Part shown: in pieces, positions 16,862 to 25,659 of the stretch
How the letters are laid out: every line of letters starts with the position of its first letter
Numbering within the stretch: position 1 is the first letter of the stretch
The notes under the pieces: model-generated
What the model was told of the DNA's origin: nothing
The model's input: the letters and a program-made list of their open reading frames with translations, nothing else
Databases searched by the model: none
Translations under genes and position numbers: made by a program
From: Blautia wexlerae DSM 19850
Lineage (GTDB): Bacteria; Bacillota; Clostridia; Lachnospirales; Lachnospiraceae
Assembly: GCF_025148125.1 (NCBI RefSeq)
Contig: NZ_CP102267.1
Span: forward strand, 1,498,501-1,562,500
Length of the DNA: 64,000 nucleotides
Direction: 5' to 3'

Positions 16862-17759
16862 TGTACCAAAAAGAAAGGTATTTCAGGACGCACTGGATCT
16901 TCTTGCTGAGGATCCAATGAAGGATATGCCAGTGCCTGTGAACGGGATTGTTTCTATTCCTGTTGAGGAAATACATCCGTTTTATGACCATCCATTTCGG
17001 CTGTATGAGATGCTTGCAGGGCATAACAGAACTAACGCGGCAAAGATAGCAGGATTGACAGAGGTACCGGCGATAGTGAAGACGGATCTGTCTGATGAGG
17101 ATGCTTATGTATATGTGATCGAGACAAACCTGTTGCAGAGATCTTTTGCGGAACTGCTTCCATCAGAGAAGGCGGCAGTGCTGGTGGCACGTTATGAGAA
17201 GATAAGCAGTCAGGGGAAACGAAATGATATCCGGCAGGAAATCGAGGCTCTGGAAGAAACCTGTGGACACGATGTCCACAAGTCCAGAAAGAGAACCTGT
17301 GGACATGATGTCCACAAGTCACAGAAAAGCCGTGATGGACTTGGTGAGGAATATGGAATGACGGGAAGGAATATTGCCAGATACATGCGGCTGGACCGGT
17401 TGATTCCGGAATTTAAGGATGCAGTAGATAAGGGGACGCTGGCAATGGTGACGGCAGTTAATTTGTCTTATCTGAATGTGAAGATGCAGGAGCTGATCCA
17501 TCAGGTGGTGGAATCTGAGGGAAAGAAATTAAAGCCAAAACAGGCCGAGGAACTGCGTAAGATGGGGAAGGGGATTACGAAAGAGCGAGTTGAGAGTGTT
17601 CTGGCAGGGGAAGAACAGAAGAAGGTACAGAGTATATCTGTGAAATTACCAGTGGAATTGTATGAGAAATATTTTGCGCAGATGGATGTCGGAACAGTGC
17701 AGGAGATCATGGAGAAGGCACTGGAAGGGTATTTTGGGAAGGAGGCAGCAGGTGTTTAA
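16851..17759 (+). CDS. parB: ParB-like partition protein with internal deletion
   Basis: The 302-residue protein begins like ParB (ISIPVEEIHPFYDHPFRLYE) but jumps at once to MLAGHNRTNAAKIAGLTEVPAIV. About 35 residues that normally lie between these blocks, with the E-R-L-x-x-L-x-x-S-I region of the ParB N domain, are missing in frame. The HTH (GMTGRNIARYMRLDRLI) and C-terminal region are intact. A 24-residue spot holds a duplicated TCGHDVHKS unit encoded by two palindromes. It overlaps parA by 11 bp and has GAGGAGG. Without the missing block, CTP/parS function is doubtful. Confidence 0.8.
   Translation: MKANVPKRKVFQDALDLLAEDPMKDMPVPVNGIVSIPVEEIHPFYDHPFRLYEMLAGHNRTNAAKIAGLTEVPAIVKTDLSDEDAYVYVIETNLLQRSFAELLPSEKAAVLVARYEKISSQGKRNDIRQEIEALEETCGHDVHKSRKRTCGHDVHKSQKSRDGLGEEYGMTGRNIARYMRLDRLIPEFKDAVDKGTLAMVTAVNLSYLNVKMQELIHQVVESEGKKLKPKQAEELRKMGKGITKERVESVLAGEEQKKVQSISVKLPVELYEKYFAQMDVGTVQEIMEKALEGYFGKEAAGV
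17262..17316. repeat. Two palindromes within parB
   Basis: TGTGGACA-CGA-TGTCCACA at 17262-17280 and TGTGGACA-TGA-TGTCCACA at 17298-17316 are perfect 8-bp inverted repeats with 3-bp spacers, 36 bp apart. They encode the duplicated CGHDVHK units and could double as a binding site. Confidence 0.8.
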
Positions 17760-18024
17760 CAGGGAAGACCTTGAATGTCTGGATCCAGGGTATTTTGAGA
17801 TTATTTATATGGATGACCGGGATGTGACCATCATGTCCCGGAATACAAGGCATATATGGTATATACATAATCCGGAGTATCCATTGCCGGGATCCTGTGT
17901 GATATTTCATAAACATAAAGTCTCACATCCTTATCATCAGCATGGCCGTAGCAGCGCACTACAGCAGGCTGTACGGAGTATTAAGAGACATGATAAGTGG
18001 CAGATGGGAGGACGCAGAGTTTGA
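17752..18024 (+). CDS. Hypothetical protein linked to parB
   Basis: The 90-residue protein (NREDLECLDPGYFEIIYMDDRDVTIMSRNTRHIWYIHN) starts with GTG seven bases after AAGGAGG and overlaps the parB end by 8 bp, so it is translationally coupled to it. The C-terminus is basic (AVRSIKRHDKW). I recognise no domain; small proteins at this place are common in Lachnospiraceae integrative elements. Confidence 0.6.
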   Translation: MFNREDLECLDPGYFEIIYMDDRDVTIMSRNTRHIWYIHNPEYPLPGSCVIFHKHKVSHPYHQHGRSSALQQAVRSIKRHDKWQMGGRRV

Positions 18025-18329
18025 TCCTATTTTATATGTAAAGGAAGAAGTATTTTGTATATTTCATAATAGAATTTAGTGTATGATTTCTGGTTGATGT
18101 TAAAGTAATATAATTGTTTTGTTAATGATAGTTTATTATATATGGTGGTAATTTTTGGAATTTGTTTTGTCTAGTTGAAATTGAAGTTATATAACAAGTT
18201 CTTCTTTGCGAAAATTGAATGCTGTTGTTTAGTGACATTGGCAGTTATTGTATTGGTATTATGTTTGCACTTGCTCTTGGAAAAGTATGATTTATAAATG
18301 TTTCAAAATATACAAAAAATATTTCAATA
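18025..18329. other. AT-rich intergenic stretch before the restriction operon
   Basis: No gene is supported here. The sequence is markedly AT-rich and unlike the parB side, marking the border between two modules of different origin. Confidence 0.5.
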
Positions 18330-18358
18330 TTGCAATATTTTATGCAAGCTGGTATAAT
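18330..18358 (+). promoter_or_regulatory. Promoter with overlapping palindromic operator, restriction operon
   Basis: TTGCAA and TATAAT (with a TG-extended element, TGGTATAAT) are 17 bp apart. A 14-bp perfect palindrome AATATTGCAATATT (18326-18339) covers the -35 box. It is 50 bp before the small HTH gene, so autoregulation by that protein is likely. Confidence 0.65.
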
Positions 18359-18408
18359 ACAAAAGGCGCACGGATGTTCGTATTGAGTGGAGAGTTAAAG
18401 GATTAAAA

Positions 18409-18612
18409 ATGGAAGTGAATTATAATAAGCTATGGAAACAAATGATAGACAAGGGAATGAAAAAAAGTGAATTAAGAGAATTGACAGGCATAGGTACTAA
18501 TACTCTGGCAAAGTTAAGTAAAAATCAGCCAGTAAGTATGGAAGTTTTAATGAAATTGTGTGAGAAGTTAGAATGTGACATTTCCGATGTATGTGAATTT
18601 GTAAAAAAATAG
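18409..18612 (+). CDS. Cro/C1-type HTH regulator (control protein of the R-M operon)
   Basis: The 67-residue protein is a single XRE helix-turn-helix: KLWKQMIDKGMKKSELRELTGIGTNTLAKLSKNQPVSMEVLMKLCEKL. It lies 23 bp before the first methyltransferase and just downstream of a promoter with a palindrome in its -35 region. This is the typical place of a restriction-modification control protein that delays restriction until methylation is complete. That role is inferred from position. Confidence 0.8.
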   Translation: MEVNYNKLWKQMIDKGMKKSELRELTGIGTNTLAKLSKNQPVSMEVLMKLCEKLECDISDVCEFVKK

Positions 18613-18635
18613 ATTAGGAGAATAAAAAGTTATAT

Positions 18636-19718
18636 ATGAATAAGAATTTAAATGCAATAGATTTATTTGCTGGATGTGGTGGACTTTCAAAAGGATTCAT
18701 GGATGCAGGTTTTAATATTATTGTAGGTGTAGATAATGATCAGGCGGCGTTGAATACTTTTGTGAAAAATCATAATGGTGCAGTGGCATTAAATGCAGAC
18801 TTATCTTTGCAAGATACATTTGAACAAATAAAAGAAATTGCAGGAGAACGAAAGATTGATGTGATAATTGCAGGACCACCATGTCAAGGATTTTCATTAA
18901 CTGGACCGAGAGATTTTGATGATAAAAGAAATAAATTGTATCTTGCAGTGATTGAAATGGTTAAGCAGTATCAGCCAAAAGCCTTTATTATTGAAAATGT
19001 TCCTGGAATGGCAACATTGTATAAAGGACAGATTAAAGAAGAAATTTTAAAACGTTTTAGAGATATGGGATATAACATTGAATGTAAGATTCTTTGTGCA
19101 GCAGATTACGGTGTTCCACAAATTAGAAAGCGTCTTATTTTCATGGGTATTAGAAAAGATATTGGAGAACCTGAATTTCCTAAAATTATGTTTACACCAG
19201 AAACTTATAGAACATGTCGAGATGCCGTGAGTGATTTACCAGAATTAAAAAATGATATAGGATCCGATATATCTGAATATTCACAGGAACCGTTAACAGA
19301 ATATCAGAAATTGATGCGTGGTAATTGTACGGTTTTGTATAATCATTTAGGAACTAATCATACTCAGATGGTTAAAGATACTATTGCACTTGTGCCAGAA
19401 GGCGGTAATTATAAAGATTTACCGGCTGGATGGGGCGAAAGCAGAAAATTTCATATGGCATGGACCAGATTAAATGGTAATGCGCCGGCAAGAACTGTTG
19501 ATACAGGGCATAGAAATTTGTTCCATTATGAATATAACCGTATTCCTACAGTGCGAGAAAGCGCAAGGATGCAGTCTTTTCCAGATGATTTTATTTTTAC
19601 AGGAACGAAAACACAGCAAAGCAGACAGGTTGGTAATGCAGTACCACCGTTACTTGGACAGGCATTAGGAAAAGCAATTTTAGATATTGTGGGGGAGAGT
19701 AACTCGGATGAAGAATAA
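18636..19718 (+). CDS. DNA (cytosine-5) methyltransferase 1, LlaJI M1-like
   Basis: The 360-residue enzyme has C5 motifs in order: DLFAGCGGLSKGF (I), the VGVDND segment (II), GPPCQGFSLTG with the catalytic Cys (IV, near residue 83), FIIENVPGM (VI), GVPQIRKRLIFMG (VIII) and QVGNAVPPLLG (X). It transfers methyl groups from SAM to cytosine in the host's recognition sites. In LlaJI two C5 enzymes each modify one strand of an asymmetric site; two such genes follow each other here. It overlaps M2 by 11 bp. Confidence 0.9.
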   Translation: MNKNLNAIDLFAGCGGLSKGFMDAGFNIIVGVDNDQAALNTFVKNHNGAVALNADLSLQDTFEQIKEIAGERKIDVIIAGPPCQGFSLTGPRDFDDKRNKLYLAVIEMVKQYQPKAFIIENVPGMATLYKGQIKEEILKRFRDMGYNIECKILCAADYGVPQIRKRLIFMGIRKDIGEPEFPKIMFTPETYRTCRDAVSDLPELKNDIGSDISEYSQEPLTEYQKLMRGNCTVLYNHLGTNHTQMVKDTIALVPEGGNYKDLPAGWGESRKFHMAWTRLNGNAPARTVDTGHRNLFHYEYNRIPTVRESARMQSFPDDFIFTGTKTQQSRQVGNAVPPLLGQALGKAILDIVGESNSDEE

Positions 19719-20958
19719 AAAAATAAGATCCATTGATTTATTTGCTGGATGTGGAGGATTAATGGATGGATTTGAACAGTCAGGTAAATATGAAACTTTA
19801 GCGGCTGTTGAATGGGAAAAAGCTCCTTGCATGAATTTGAGAAAAAGACTAAAAGATAAATGGAATTATAAAAACGCAGATGATAGGGTTTTGCAATTTG
19901 ATATTCAAAGAACAAATGAATTGTTTTATGGATGGAATGATGAAAACTATGGCAGTTCCGCCGGATTAGATGCACTTATAGGAAAAAATATGGATTTGGA
20001 TGTAATTATAGGGGGTCCGCCATGTCAAGCATATTCTATTGCAGGAAGAGTTCGAGACGAGCATGGAATGAAAAATGATTATAGAAATTATCTTTTTGAA
20101 AGCTATCTTAAGGTGGTAAAAAGATATAGACCAAAATTGTTTGTGTTTGAAAACGTACCGGGCATGTTAAGTGCGCGACCGGGTGATCGTCCTATTATTG
20201 AAGAAATTCAGGATAGCTTTGATGCAGCCGGGTATTATACACTTCCTGATTTGCATCAGGCGATTATTGATTTCACAGAATACGGTGTACCTCAAAACAG
20301 GAAACGTATTATTATTGTAGGAGTGAGTAAAGAGTATTTTGGAGAAAAAAAATGTGCAGATATGGTTGGAAAATTTTATACAGATTATTTGCCAAAGTAT
20401 AGGGTTGAAAGTAAAATGACAGTAAGAGAAGCGATTGGAGATCTTCCCAAACTGTATCCATTAGAAAAGGAAGAAAAATATAATGGAAAGAGAATATCTC
20501 ATTCAATGCCGGAACCCTTTGTGACTAATCATATTGCAAGATGGCAAAGTGAAAGAGATATTAAGATATTTAAACTTTTAACAGAAGATATTGAATCAGG
20601 ACGAAACGAGTATATTTCTATAAAGGCTTTAAAAAGTTTATATACAAAAATGACGGGAAGAACATCTAATGTACATAAGTATCATGTTATCAGATGGGAT
20701 ACTCCAAGTAATTTAATTCCTGCACATCTATATAAAGACGGATTACGACACATCCATCCAGATTCAACACAATGTAGAACTTTAACAGTAAGAGAAGCTG
20801 CTAGACTCCAGACGTTTGACGATGATTATATATTTTATGGAAGTAATATGGAAACATATAAAATGATTGGTAACGCTGTGCCTCCAAAATTTGCAAAGTG
20901 TTGTGCGGAGGCAGTGTACGATTTATTGAAGGAGTATGATGACAAAGGAGAATTGTGA
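19708..20958 (+). CDS. DNA (cytosine-5) methyltransferase 2, LlaJI M2-like
   Basis: The 416-residue enzyme has DLFAGCGGLMDGFEQ (I), GGPPCQAYSIAGR (IV), FVFENVPGML (VI), YGVPQNRKRIIIVG (VIII) and MIGNAVPPKFAK (X). It is longer than M1 because of a bigger target-recognition region (about residues 215-350). The start is the ATG ten bases after GGGGGAGAG; it overlaps M1 by 11 bp and the next gene by one base. It is expected to protect the opposite strand from M1. Confidence 0.9.
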   Translation: MKNKKIRSIDLFAGCGGLMDGFEQSGKYETLAAVEWEKAPCMNLRKRLKDKWNYKNADDRVLQFDIQRTNELFYGWNDENYGSSAGLDALIGKNMDLDVIIGGPPCQAYSIAGRVRDEHGMKNDYRNYLFESYLKVVKRYRPKLFVFENVPGMLSARPGDRPIIEEIQDSFDAAGYYTLPDLHQAIIDFTEYGVPQNRKRIIIVGVSKEYFGEKKCADMVGKFYTDYLPKYRVESKMTVREAIGDLPKLYPLEKEEKYNGKRISHSMPEPFVTNHIARWQSERDIKIFKLLTEDIESGRNEYISIKALKSLYTKMTGRTSNVHKYHVIRWDTPSNLIPAHLYKDGLRHIHPDSTQCRTLTVREAARLQTFDDDYIFYGSNMETYKMIGNAVPPKFAKCCAEAVYDLLKEYDDKGEL

Positions 20959-22442
20959 TGCCATATACAGCAAATCAAGCTTGCGCGACTCTTGATAGAT
21001 ATTTGCAAATATCAGAAAGAGGAATGCAAAAACAGATTATTGATAATACGAAAAATAGAGGGTTTGTATTAGAACTTCCGAATGAGGAAAAAATTGTTAT
21101 TTTCACATATCCATTAGTACATAAACAGGATAATACAAAAAATTATTTTGATACCAGAGATAGCGGTCCGCATGAGCGTGCGATTGCTTGGGAATATGCT
21201 TTGAAGAATAAGTACAAATATTTTTGTCTTGGAGTAAATGATCAGGTTGAAAAATATGTTGATTATGTATTTAGTTTGGAATGCAATGAGAAATCTATAG
21301 AACGTTTGTCCGGAACAGAAGGTGGGGATAGAAGTACGGTAGGATCTGGCAACCAGATTATTATTCCCAATCATTATATACCGTCTAAGCAATTTGAAAG
21401 AATACAGAATAATTTAGGTACTTTTATTTCAGTAATTCAAAAAGAGTCACTTTTAGATTATCTGGAAAAATATGATAATAGACCGTATTTTTGGGATACT
21501 GAAATGACTAATATTGAGACAGATTGTAGAGAACAACAGCGGGTGACTAATGGACAAAATATACTCTTTTATGGTGTGCCTGGAGCGGGGAAAAGTTATG
21601 AGATTGATAAATTAATTGTACAAGAGCGATCTGAGAGAGTTGTATTCCACCCTGATTATACATATTCTGATTTTACAGGACAAATACTTCCAAGGGTTAT
21701 TGATGACAAATTAAAATATGTATTTGTACCAGGACCATTTACAAAGATGCTTAAAAAAGCAGTCGAAGACCCTTATAATATGTATTTTCTGGTTATAGAA
21801 GAAATTAATAGAGGAAATGCACCTGCAATATTTGGTGATATTTTTCAACTTCTTGACAGAAATGAGGATGGATCAGGAAAATATCACATTTCTAATTATG
21901 ATATTGCAACAATTGTGTATGGAGATGAGACTCATAATATTTCAATTCCATCAAATTTTACAGTATTAGCATCTATGAATACATCTGATCAGAATGTGTT
22001 TACATTGGATACGGCGTTTCAGAGACGTTGGGAGATGCATTTGATTAAAAATGATGTAAAAAAAGCTGTTCATGCAGAAAATGTTATTGAGGGTAGTACG
22101 ATTTCTTGGGGAAGTTTCGCATTTATTACAAATGAAGAAATTATACGATATAATGAAGAAACTGGAAGTTCAGAAGATAAACGTTTAGGTGCGTATTTTG
22201 CACGGCTAAATGAGTTATCTAAAGATAAGTTTCCAGAGAAAGTGCTTAAATATTTATGGGATGATGCGTTTAAAATGGATAGATATGCATACTTTAATGA
22301 GACAATGTATTCGTTGGATAATGTTATTGATGCGTTTAGAGACGAGTCTATGTCAAATACAGATATTTTAAAACGGGTATTAAAATACACAGTTTATCAA
22401 AAAATGTTAGAATTAAAAGGAGAGGATGTCAATGAACAATAG
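20958..22442 (+). CDS. McrB-like AAA+ GTPase, R1 subunit of LlaJI-type restriction enzyme
   Basis: The 494-residue protein has an N-terminal DNA-binding region (to about 190) and an AAA_5 domain: Walker A FYGVPGAGKS near residue 210, Walker B MYFLVIEEINRGN near 280, sensor 1 LASMNTSDQN, and arginine finger DTAFQRRWEM. McrB-type motors hydrolyse GTP and move DNA for the nuclease partner. The ATG at 20958 has AAAGGAG seven bases upstream and is preferred to the GTG one codon earlier. It overlaps the R2 gene by 11 bp. Confidence 0.88.
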   Translation: MPYTANQACATLDRYLQISERGMQKQIIDNTKNRGFVLELPNEEKIVIFTYPLVHKQDNTKNYFDTRDSGPHERAIAWEYALKNKYKYFCLGVNDQVEKYVDYVFSLECNEKSIERLSGTEGGDRSTVGSGNQIIIPNHYIPSKQFERIQNNLGTFISVIQKESLLDYLEKYDNRPYFWDTEMTNIETDCREQQRVTNGQNILFYGVPGAGKSYEIDKLIVQERSERVVFHPDYTYSDFTGQILPRVIDDKLKYVFVPGPFTKMLKKAVEDPYNMYFLVIEEINRGNAPAIFGDIFQLLDRNEDGSGKYHISNYDIATIVYGDETHNISIPSNFTVLASMNTSDQNVFTLDTAFQRRWEMHLIKNDVKKAVHAENVIEGSTISWGSFAFITNEEIIRYNEETGSSEDKRLGAYFARLNELSKDKFPEKVLKYLWDDAFKMDRYAYFNETMYSLDNVIDAFRDESMSNTDILKRVLKYTVYQKMLELKGEDVNEQ

Positions 22443-23658
22443 TACACTTTTTAATAGATGCCATGTTAATACAAATATTGAGAATGATGTATTTGTAGGC
22501 ATTTTGAAAAAAGATGATTACTATGAAGTAGATTTTCCACTGGGATATCATTTAAGTGATGACGAAAAAAATCTAAGGAAAGACATTCTATCTTTAATGA
22601 GTATTCTGGCAAAATATTCTGATAAAAGAGAATCTAAATTATACGATGGTCAGGAAAATGATACTATAGAGTTTCCAGTACAAGCGTATTTATATATTAT
22701 AAAAGATTTCTTTGAACATGGGTATTACAAAGAACGTGAAACAGATCATAAAGTTGCAAAAAGAGGCAAAATAAATTGGGGAAAAACTATTAAGACACAA
22801 AAGCCAGTGATACAGGATGATGAAGTATATTATTTGGATTTTGTTGTTAAAAAAAATGCTATAAATGAGAACGAATTAATAACCATTGTACACAAGTATT
22901 GTGTATATGAAAGTTTTGAAAAACTGGGATGGCTTTTTACATCATTTGTTCCGTCAAAACCGAAGCCGAAATTAACAATTAAGATGATGATTTCTGTAGT
23001 TATTAATAAATTGCAGAATACGTTCAAAGATCAGAATAAACAGCTTTTTAACAATATGTTAGTTTTACTAAAACAATTAAATGATGATTCACAAAAGGAA
23101 TTTAGGTATGGTACATATCGTTTTGAATATATTTGGGAAAATATGATTGATAGTGTATTTGGTATTGTCGAAAAAGCTGAGTATTTTCCAAAAACTACGT
23201 GGAATCTTTTGGATAAAAATGACCATGACAATGCATTTCTTGAACCTGATAGTATTATGTTATATGGCGGAAAAATTTATGTGCTTGATGCAAAATACTA
23301 CAAATATGGGTGGTCTGGAATACCTAGACATTTACCAGAATCAACATCAATAAATAAACAGATAACATATGGGGAATATATTGCCGAGTCAGAAAAATTT
23401 GTTATAAATGGTAGACGACCGATTGTATATAATGCATTTTTGATGCCATATGATTCAAGAGGTAAGACATTTTCAACAAATAAACCAATTCACTGTATAG
23501 GGACAGCAACTAGTGACTGGAAGTCTGGAGCGAAGAAATATGAAAACGTTGTAGGTATTTTATTGGACATAAAATATCTTATGAATCTTGACAACCGACA
23601 AAATCAAACAGAGATAACACGACTTGCGGAAGTTATAGAAAATTATTGTCCGGTGTGA
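22432..23658 (+). CDS. LlaJI-family restriction nuclease (McrC-like R2 subunit)
   Basis: The 408-residue protein matches the RE_LlaJI type: a helical, charged N-terminal half for partner binding and a C-terminal PD-(D/E)xK nuclease. The catalytic region is DNAFLEPDSIMLYGGKIYVLDAKYYKYG near residue 270-295, with Asp then DAK. With R1 it should cut unmethylated DNA carrying the cognate site. The start chosen is the ATG nine bases after GGAG; another ATG six bases earlier is too close to it. Confidence 0.85.
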   Translation: MNNSTLFNRCHVNTNIENDVFVGILKKDDYYEVDFPLGYHLSDDEKNLRKDILSLMSILAKYSDKRESKLYDGQENDTIEFPVQAYLYIIKDFFEHGYYKERETDHKVAKRGKINWGKTIKTQKPVIQDDEVYYLDFVVKKNAINENELITIVHKYCVYESFEKLGWLFTSFVPSKPKPKLTIKMMISVVINKLQNTFKDQNKQLFNNMLVLLKQLNDDSQKEFRYGTYRFEYIWENMIDSVFGIVEKAEYFPKTTWNLLDKNDHDNAFLEPDSIMLYGGKIYVLDAKYYKYGWSGIPRHLPESTSINKQITYGEYIAESEKFVINGRRPIVYNAFLMPYDSRGKTFSTNKPIHCIGTATSDWKSGAKKYENVVGILLDIKYLMNLDNRQNQTEITRLAEVIENYCPV

Positions 23659-23721
23659 TATATACAAATGATATTTGTGATTTTTATTTAGATTTGATTG
23701 TGGTTTTGTGAGGAGATATGC

Positions 23722-24165
23722 ATGACAGATGTACTTACACCAGAACAACGGCGAAGAAATATGCAGAATATTCACTCTAAAGATACAGCGATTGAAGTGC
23801 AACTAAGGAAAGCGTTGTGGAATAAAGGGTATAGATATCGAAAAAATTATAAGAATCTTCCTGGAAAACCTGATATTGTTTTAACGAAATATAAAATTGC
23901 CATTTTTTGTGACGGGGAATTTTTTCATGGTAAAGATTGGGAAGTTTTAAAACCACGTTTGGAAAAAGGAAAGAACGGGGACTTTTGGATTAGTAAAATA
24001 TCTAAAAACCGAAAGCACGATGATGAGGTTAACAAGAAGCTTTTATTTATGGGATGGACTGTGATTCGATTCTGGGGGAATGACATAAAAAAATATACAA
24101 ACGAATGTATTAAAGTAATAGAAGAAACAATATTTGAAGTTAAAATGGCAGAAGAAATTTTATAA
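23722..24165 (+). CDS. vsr: Very short patch repair endonuclease Vsr
   Basis: The 147-residue protein has Vsr hallmarks: LTPEQRRRNMQNIHSKDTAIEVQLRKALW, YRKNYKNLPGKPDIVL with the catalytic Asp, IFCDGEFFHGKDW and ISKNRKHDDEVNKKLLFMGW. It nicks next to T in T:G mismatches made by deamination of 5-methylcytosine. Its position 64 bp after a restriction operon with two C5 methyltransferases fits this role. AGGAGA precedes the ATG. Confidence 0.93.
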   Translation: MTDVLTPEQRRRNMQNIHSKDTAIEVQLRKALWNKGYRYRKNYKNLPGKPDIVLTKYKIAIFCDGEFFHGKDWEVLKPRLEKGKNGDFWISKISKNRKHDDEVNKKLLFMGWTVIRFWGNDIKKYTNECIKVIEETIFEVKMAEEIL

Positions 24166-24185
24166 CAAAGATGGAGGTGTTAAGA

Positions 24186-25634
24186 TTGCAGGACGATAAA
24201 ATTCCGAAAATATTTATATCATATTCATGGAGTCGTGATACACTTGTGATGGATCTTGCCAATAGATTGGTTTCTCATGGAGTGGATGTTGTTCTCGATA
24301 AATGGGATTTGAAAGAGGGCAATGATAAATATAAATTTATGGAAAGATGTGTTGATGATCCTAGTATTACAAAAGTACTTATAATTTGCGATAAAGCATA
24401 TGCACAAAAAGCAAATGACCGTACTGGAGGGGTAGGAGATGAAACAGTAATTATTTCCAGTGAAGTGTATGGAAATGCAAGACAGGAAAAGTTTATCCCG
24501 ATCATTGCAGAGAGAGACGAAGAAGGAAAGGAATACGTGCCAACTTATATAAAAACTAGAATATATATTGACCTTTCTGATCCGGAAAAATATGAAGAGG
24601 AATATGAGAAACTTCTTCGAAATATATATGAAAAACCTCAATTTGTGAAGCCTCGATTGGGAAAGAAACCAGAATGGTTAGAAGAGGAAAAGACCAATTT
24701 TTTTCCTGTAAAGGATTTGATCCGTCAGATCCGGGGAAGTAATACACCAGTAAAAAGGAGAAATTGTATAGCGAGATTTCAGGAGGCTTATATTGAAGCA
24801 TTGAAGTCTTATTATATATGTGGAGTGAAGCCAGAAGAAGTTTTCAATAATTTTTTAAATACGAAACCGTTACGTGATATATATTTGGATTTTGTAGAAG
24901 CCGTTGCTGAAACAGAGGATAACTATGCGGAGGTATTGGCAGAAGCATTCGAATATTTATATAATAAGTTGTCTTGCATAAAAACATTTGATCCTCAGGC
25001 AAATTCTGCTTATGGGGATGATTTGGATGTATATAAAACTCTTTTGTGGGAATTGTTTATTTGTGTTATTGCCTATTTACGGCATGTTAAAGATTATGCA
25101 GCTATAAATGTATTAATAACATATACATACTTTTTGGAGAATAATCTTTTTGGTGGAGCGATTAAGCAAGCTAATTACACGACATTCAGACATCATAGTG
25201 TTGTTATCGAAGATCGTTATAAACCAATGTCTGAAATGAAAAATAAATACACTTTGGTGGGAGATGTAATTTGTAACCAAAGAGAAAAACTTCCAATATA
25301 TACGGCAGAAGCAATTGCAGAAGCTGATCTATTTTTGTATCAGGTTTGCAATGCATATGATTTGGTTGAAAATGAACAAGCATGGTATAGGACTTGCTGG
25401 TTTCCAACATGTTATGTTTATGTGCAGAACGAAAGGTTAGAATGGGAAAAAATGAAGTCTCGTAGATATTGTGAAAAAATGAAAGTACTATTTGGAGTGG
25501 ATTGTATCGAGAAATTGAAAGAAAAAATAAGTAAATGTGTATATGATTCTCAAATGGGATATTCAGATGGATGGGGAGCTGCACCGGTTATATTAAATTG
25601 TATTAAAATTGAGGATATTGGAACTTTAAGTTGA
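24186..25634 (+). CDS. SEFIR/TIR-like domain protein (putative anti-phage effector)
   Basis: The first 150 residues form a SEFIR domain: KIFISYSWSRDTLVMDLANRL, VDVVLDKWDLKEGNDK, KVLIICDKAYAQKA and EKFIPIIAERDEEG. SEFIR/TIR domains in bacteria can act as NAD-consuming effectors or signalling modules after phage detection; bacterial SEFIR proteins have been reported in anti-phage screens. The remaining 330 residues are helical without a domain I recognise, probably the sensing part. The TTG at 24186, eight bases after GGAGGT, is favoured over the ATG at 24171, which lies ahead of that site. An Abi_C gene follows 25 bp later. Confidence 0.8.
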   Translation: MQDDKIPKIFISYSWSRDTLVMDLANRLVSHGVDVVLDKWDLKEGNDKYKFMERCVDDPSITKVLIICDKAYAQKANDRTGGVGDETVIISSEVYGNARQEKFIPIIAERDEEGKEYVPTYIKTRIYIDLSDPEKYEEEYEKLLRNIYEKPQFVKPRLGKKPEWLEEEKTNFFPVKDLIRQIRGSNTPVKRRNCIARFQEAYIEALKSYYICGVKPEEVFNNFLNTKPLRDIYLDFVEAVAETEDNYAEVLAEAFEYLYNKLSCIKTFDPQANSAYGDDLDVYKTLLWELFICVIAYLRHVKDYAAINVLITYTYFLENNLFGGAIKQANYTTFRHHSVVIEDRYKPMSEMKNKYTLVGDVICNQREKLPIYTAEAIAEADLFLYQVCNAYDLVENEQAWYRTCWFPTCYVYVQNERLEWEKMKSRRYCEKMKVLFGVDCIEKLKEKISKCVYDSQMGYSDGWGAAPVILNCIKIEDIGTLS

Positions 25635-25659
25635 TATACATTATAAAGTGAGGGATTAA

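Noticed and set aside
17262..17316. Start of a CRISPR array
   Set aside because: Only two palindromic units inside a coding frame; no further repeats or cas genes.
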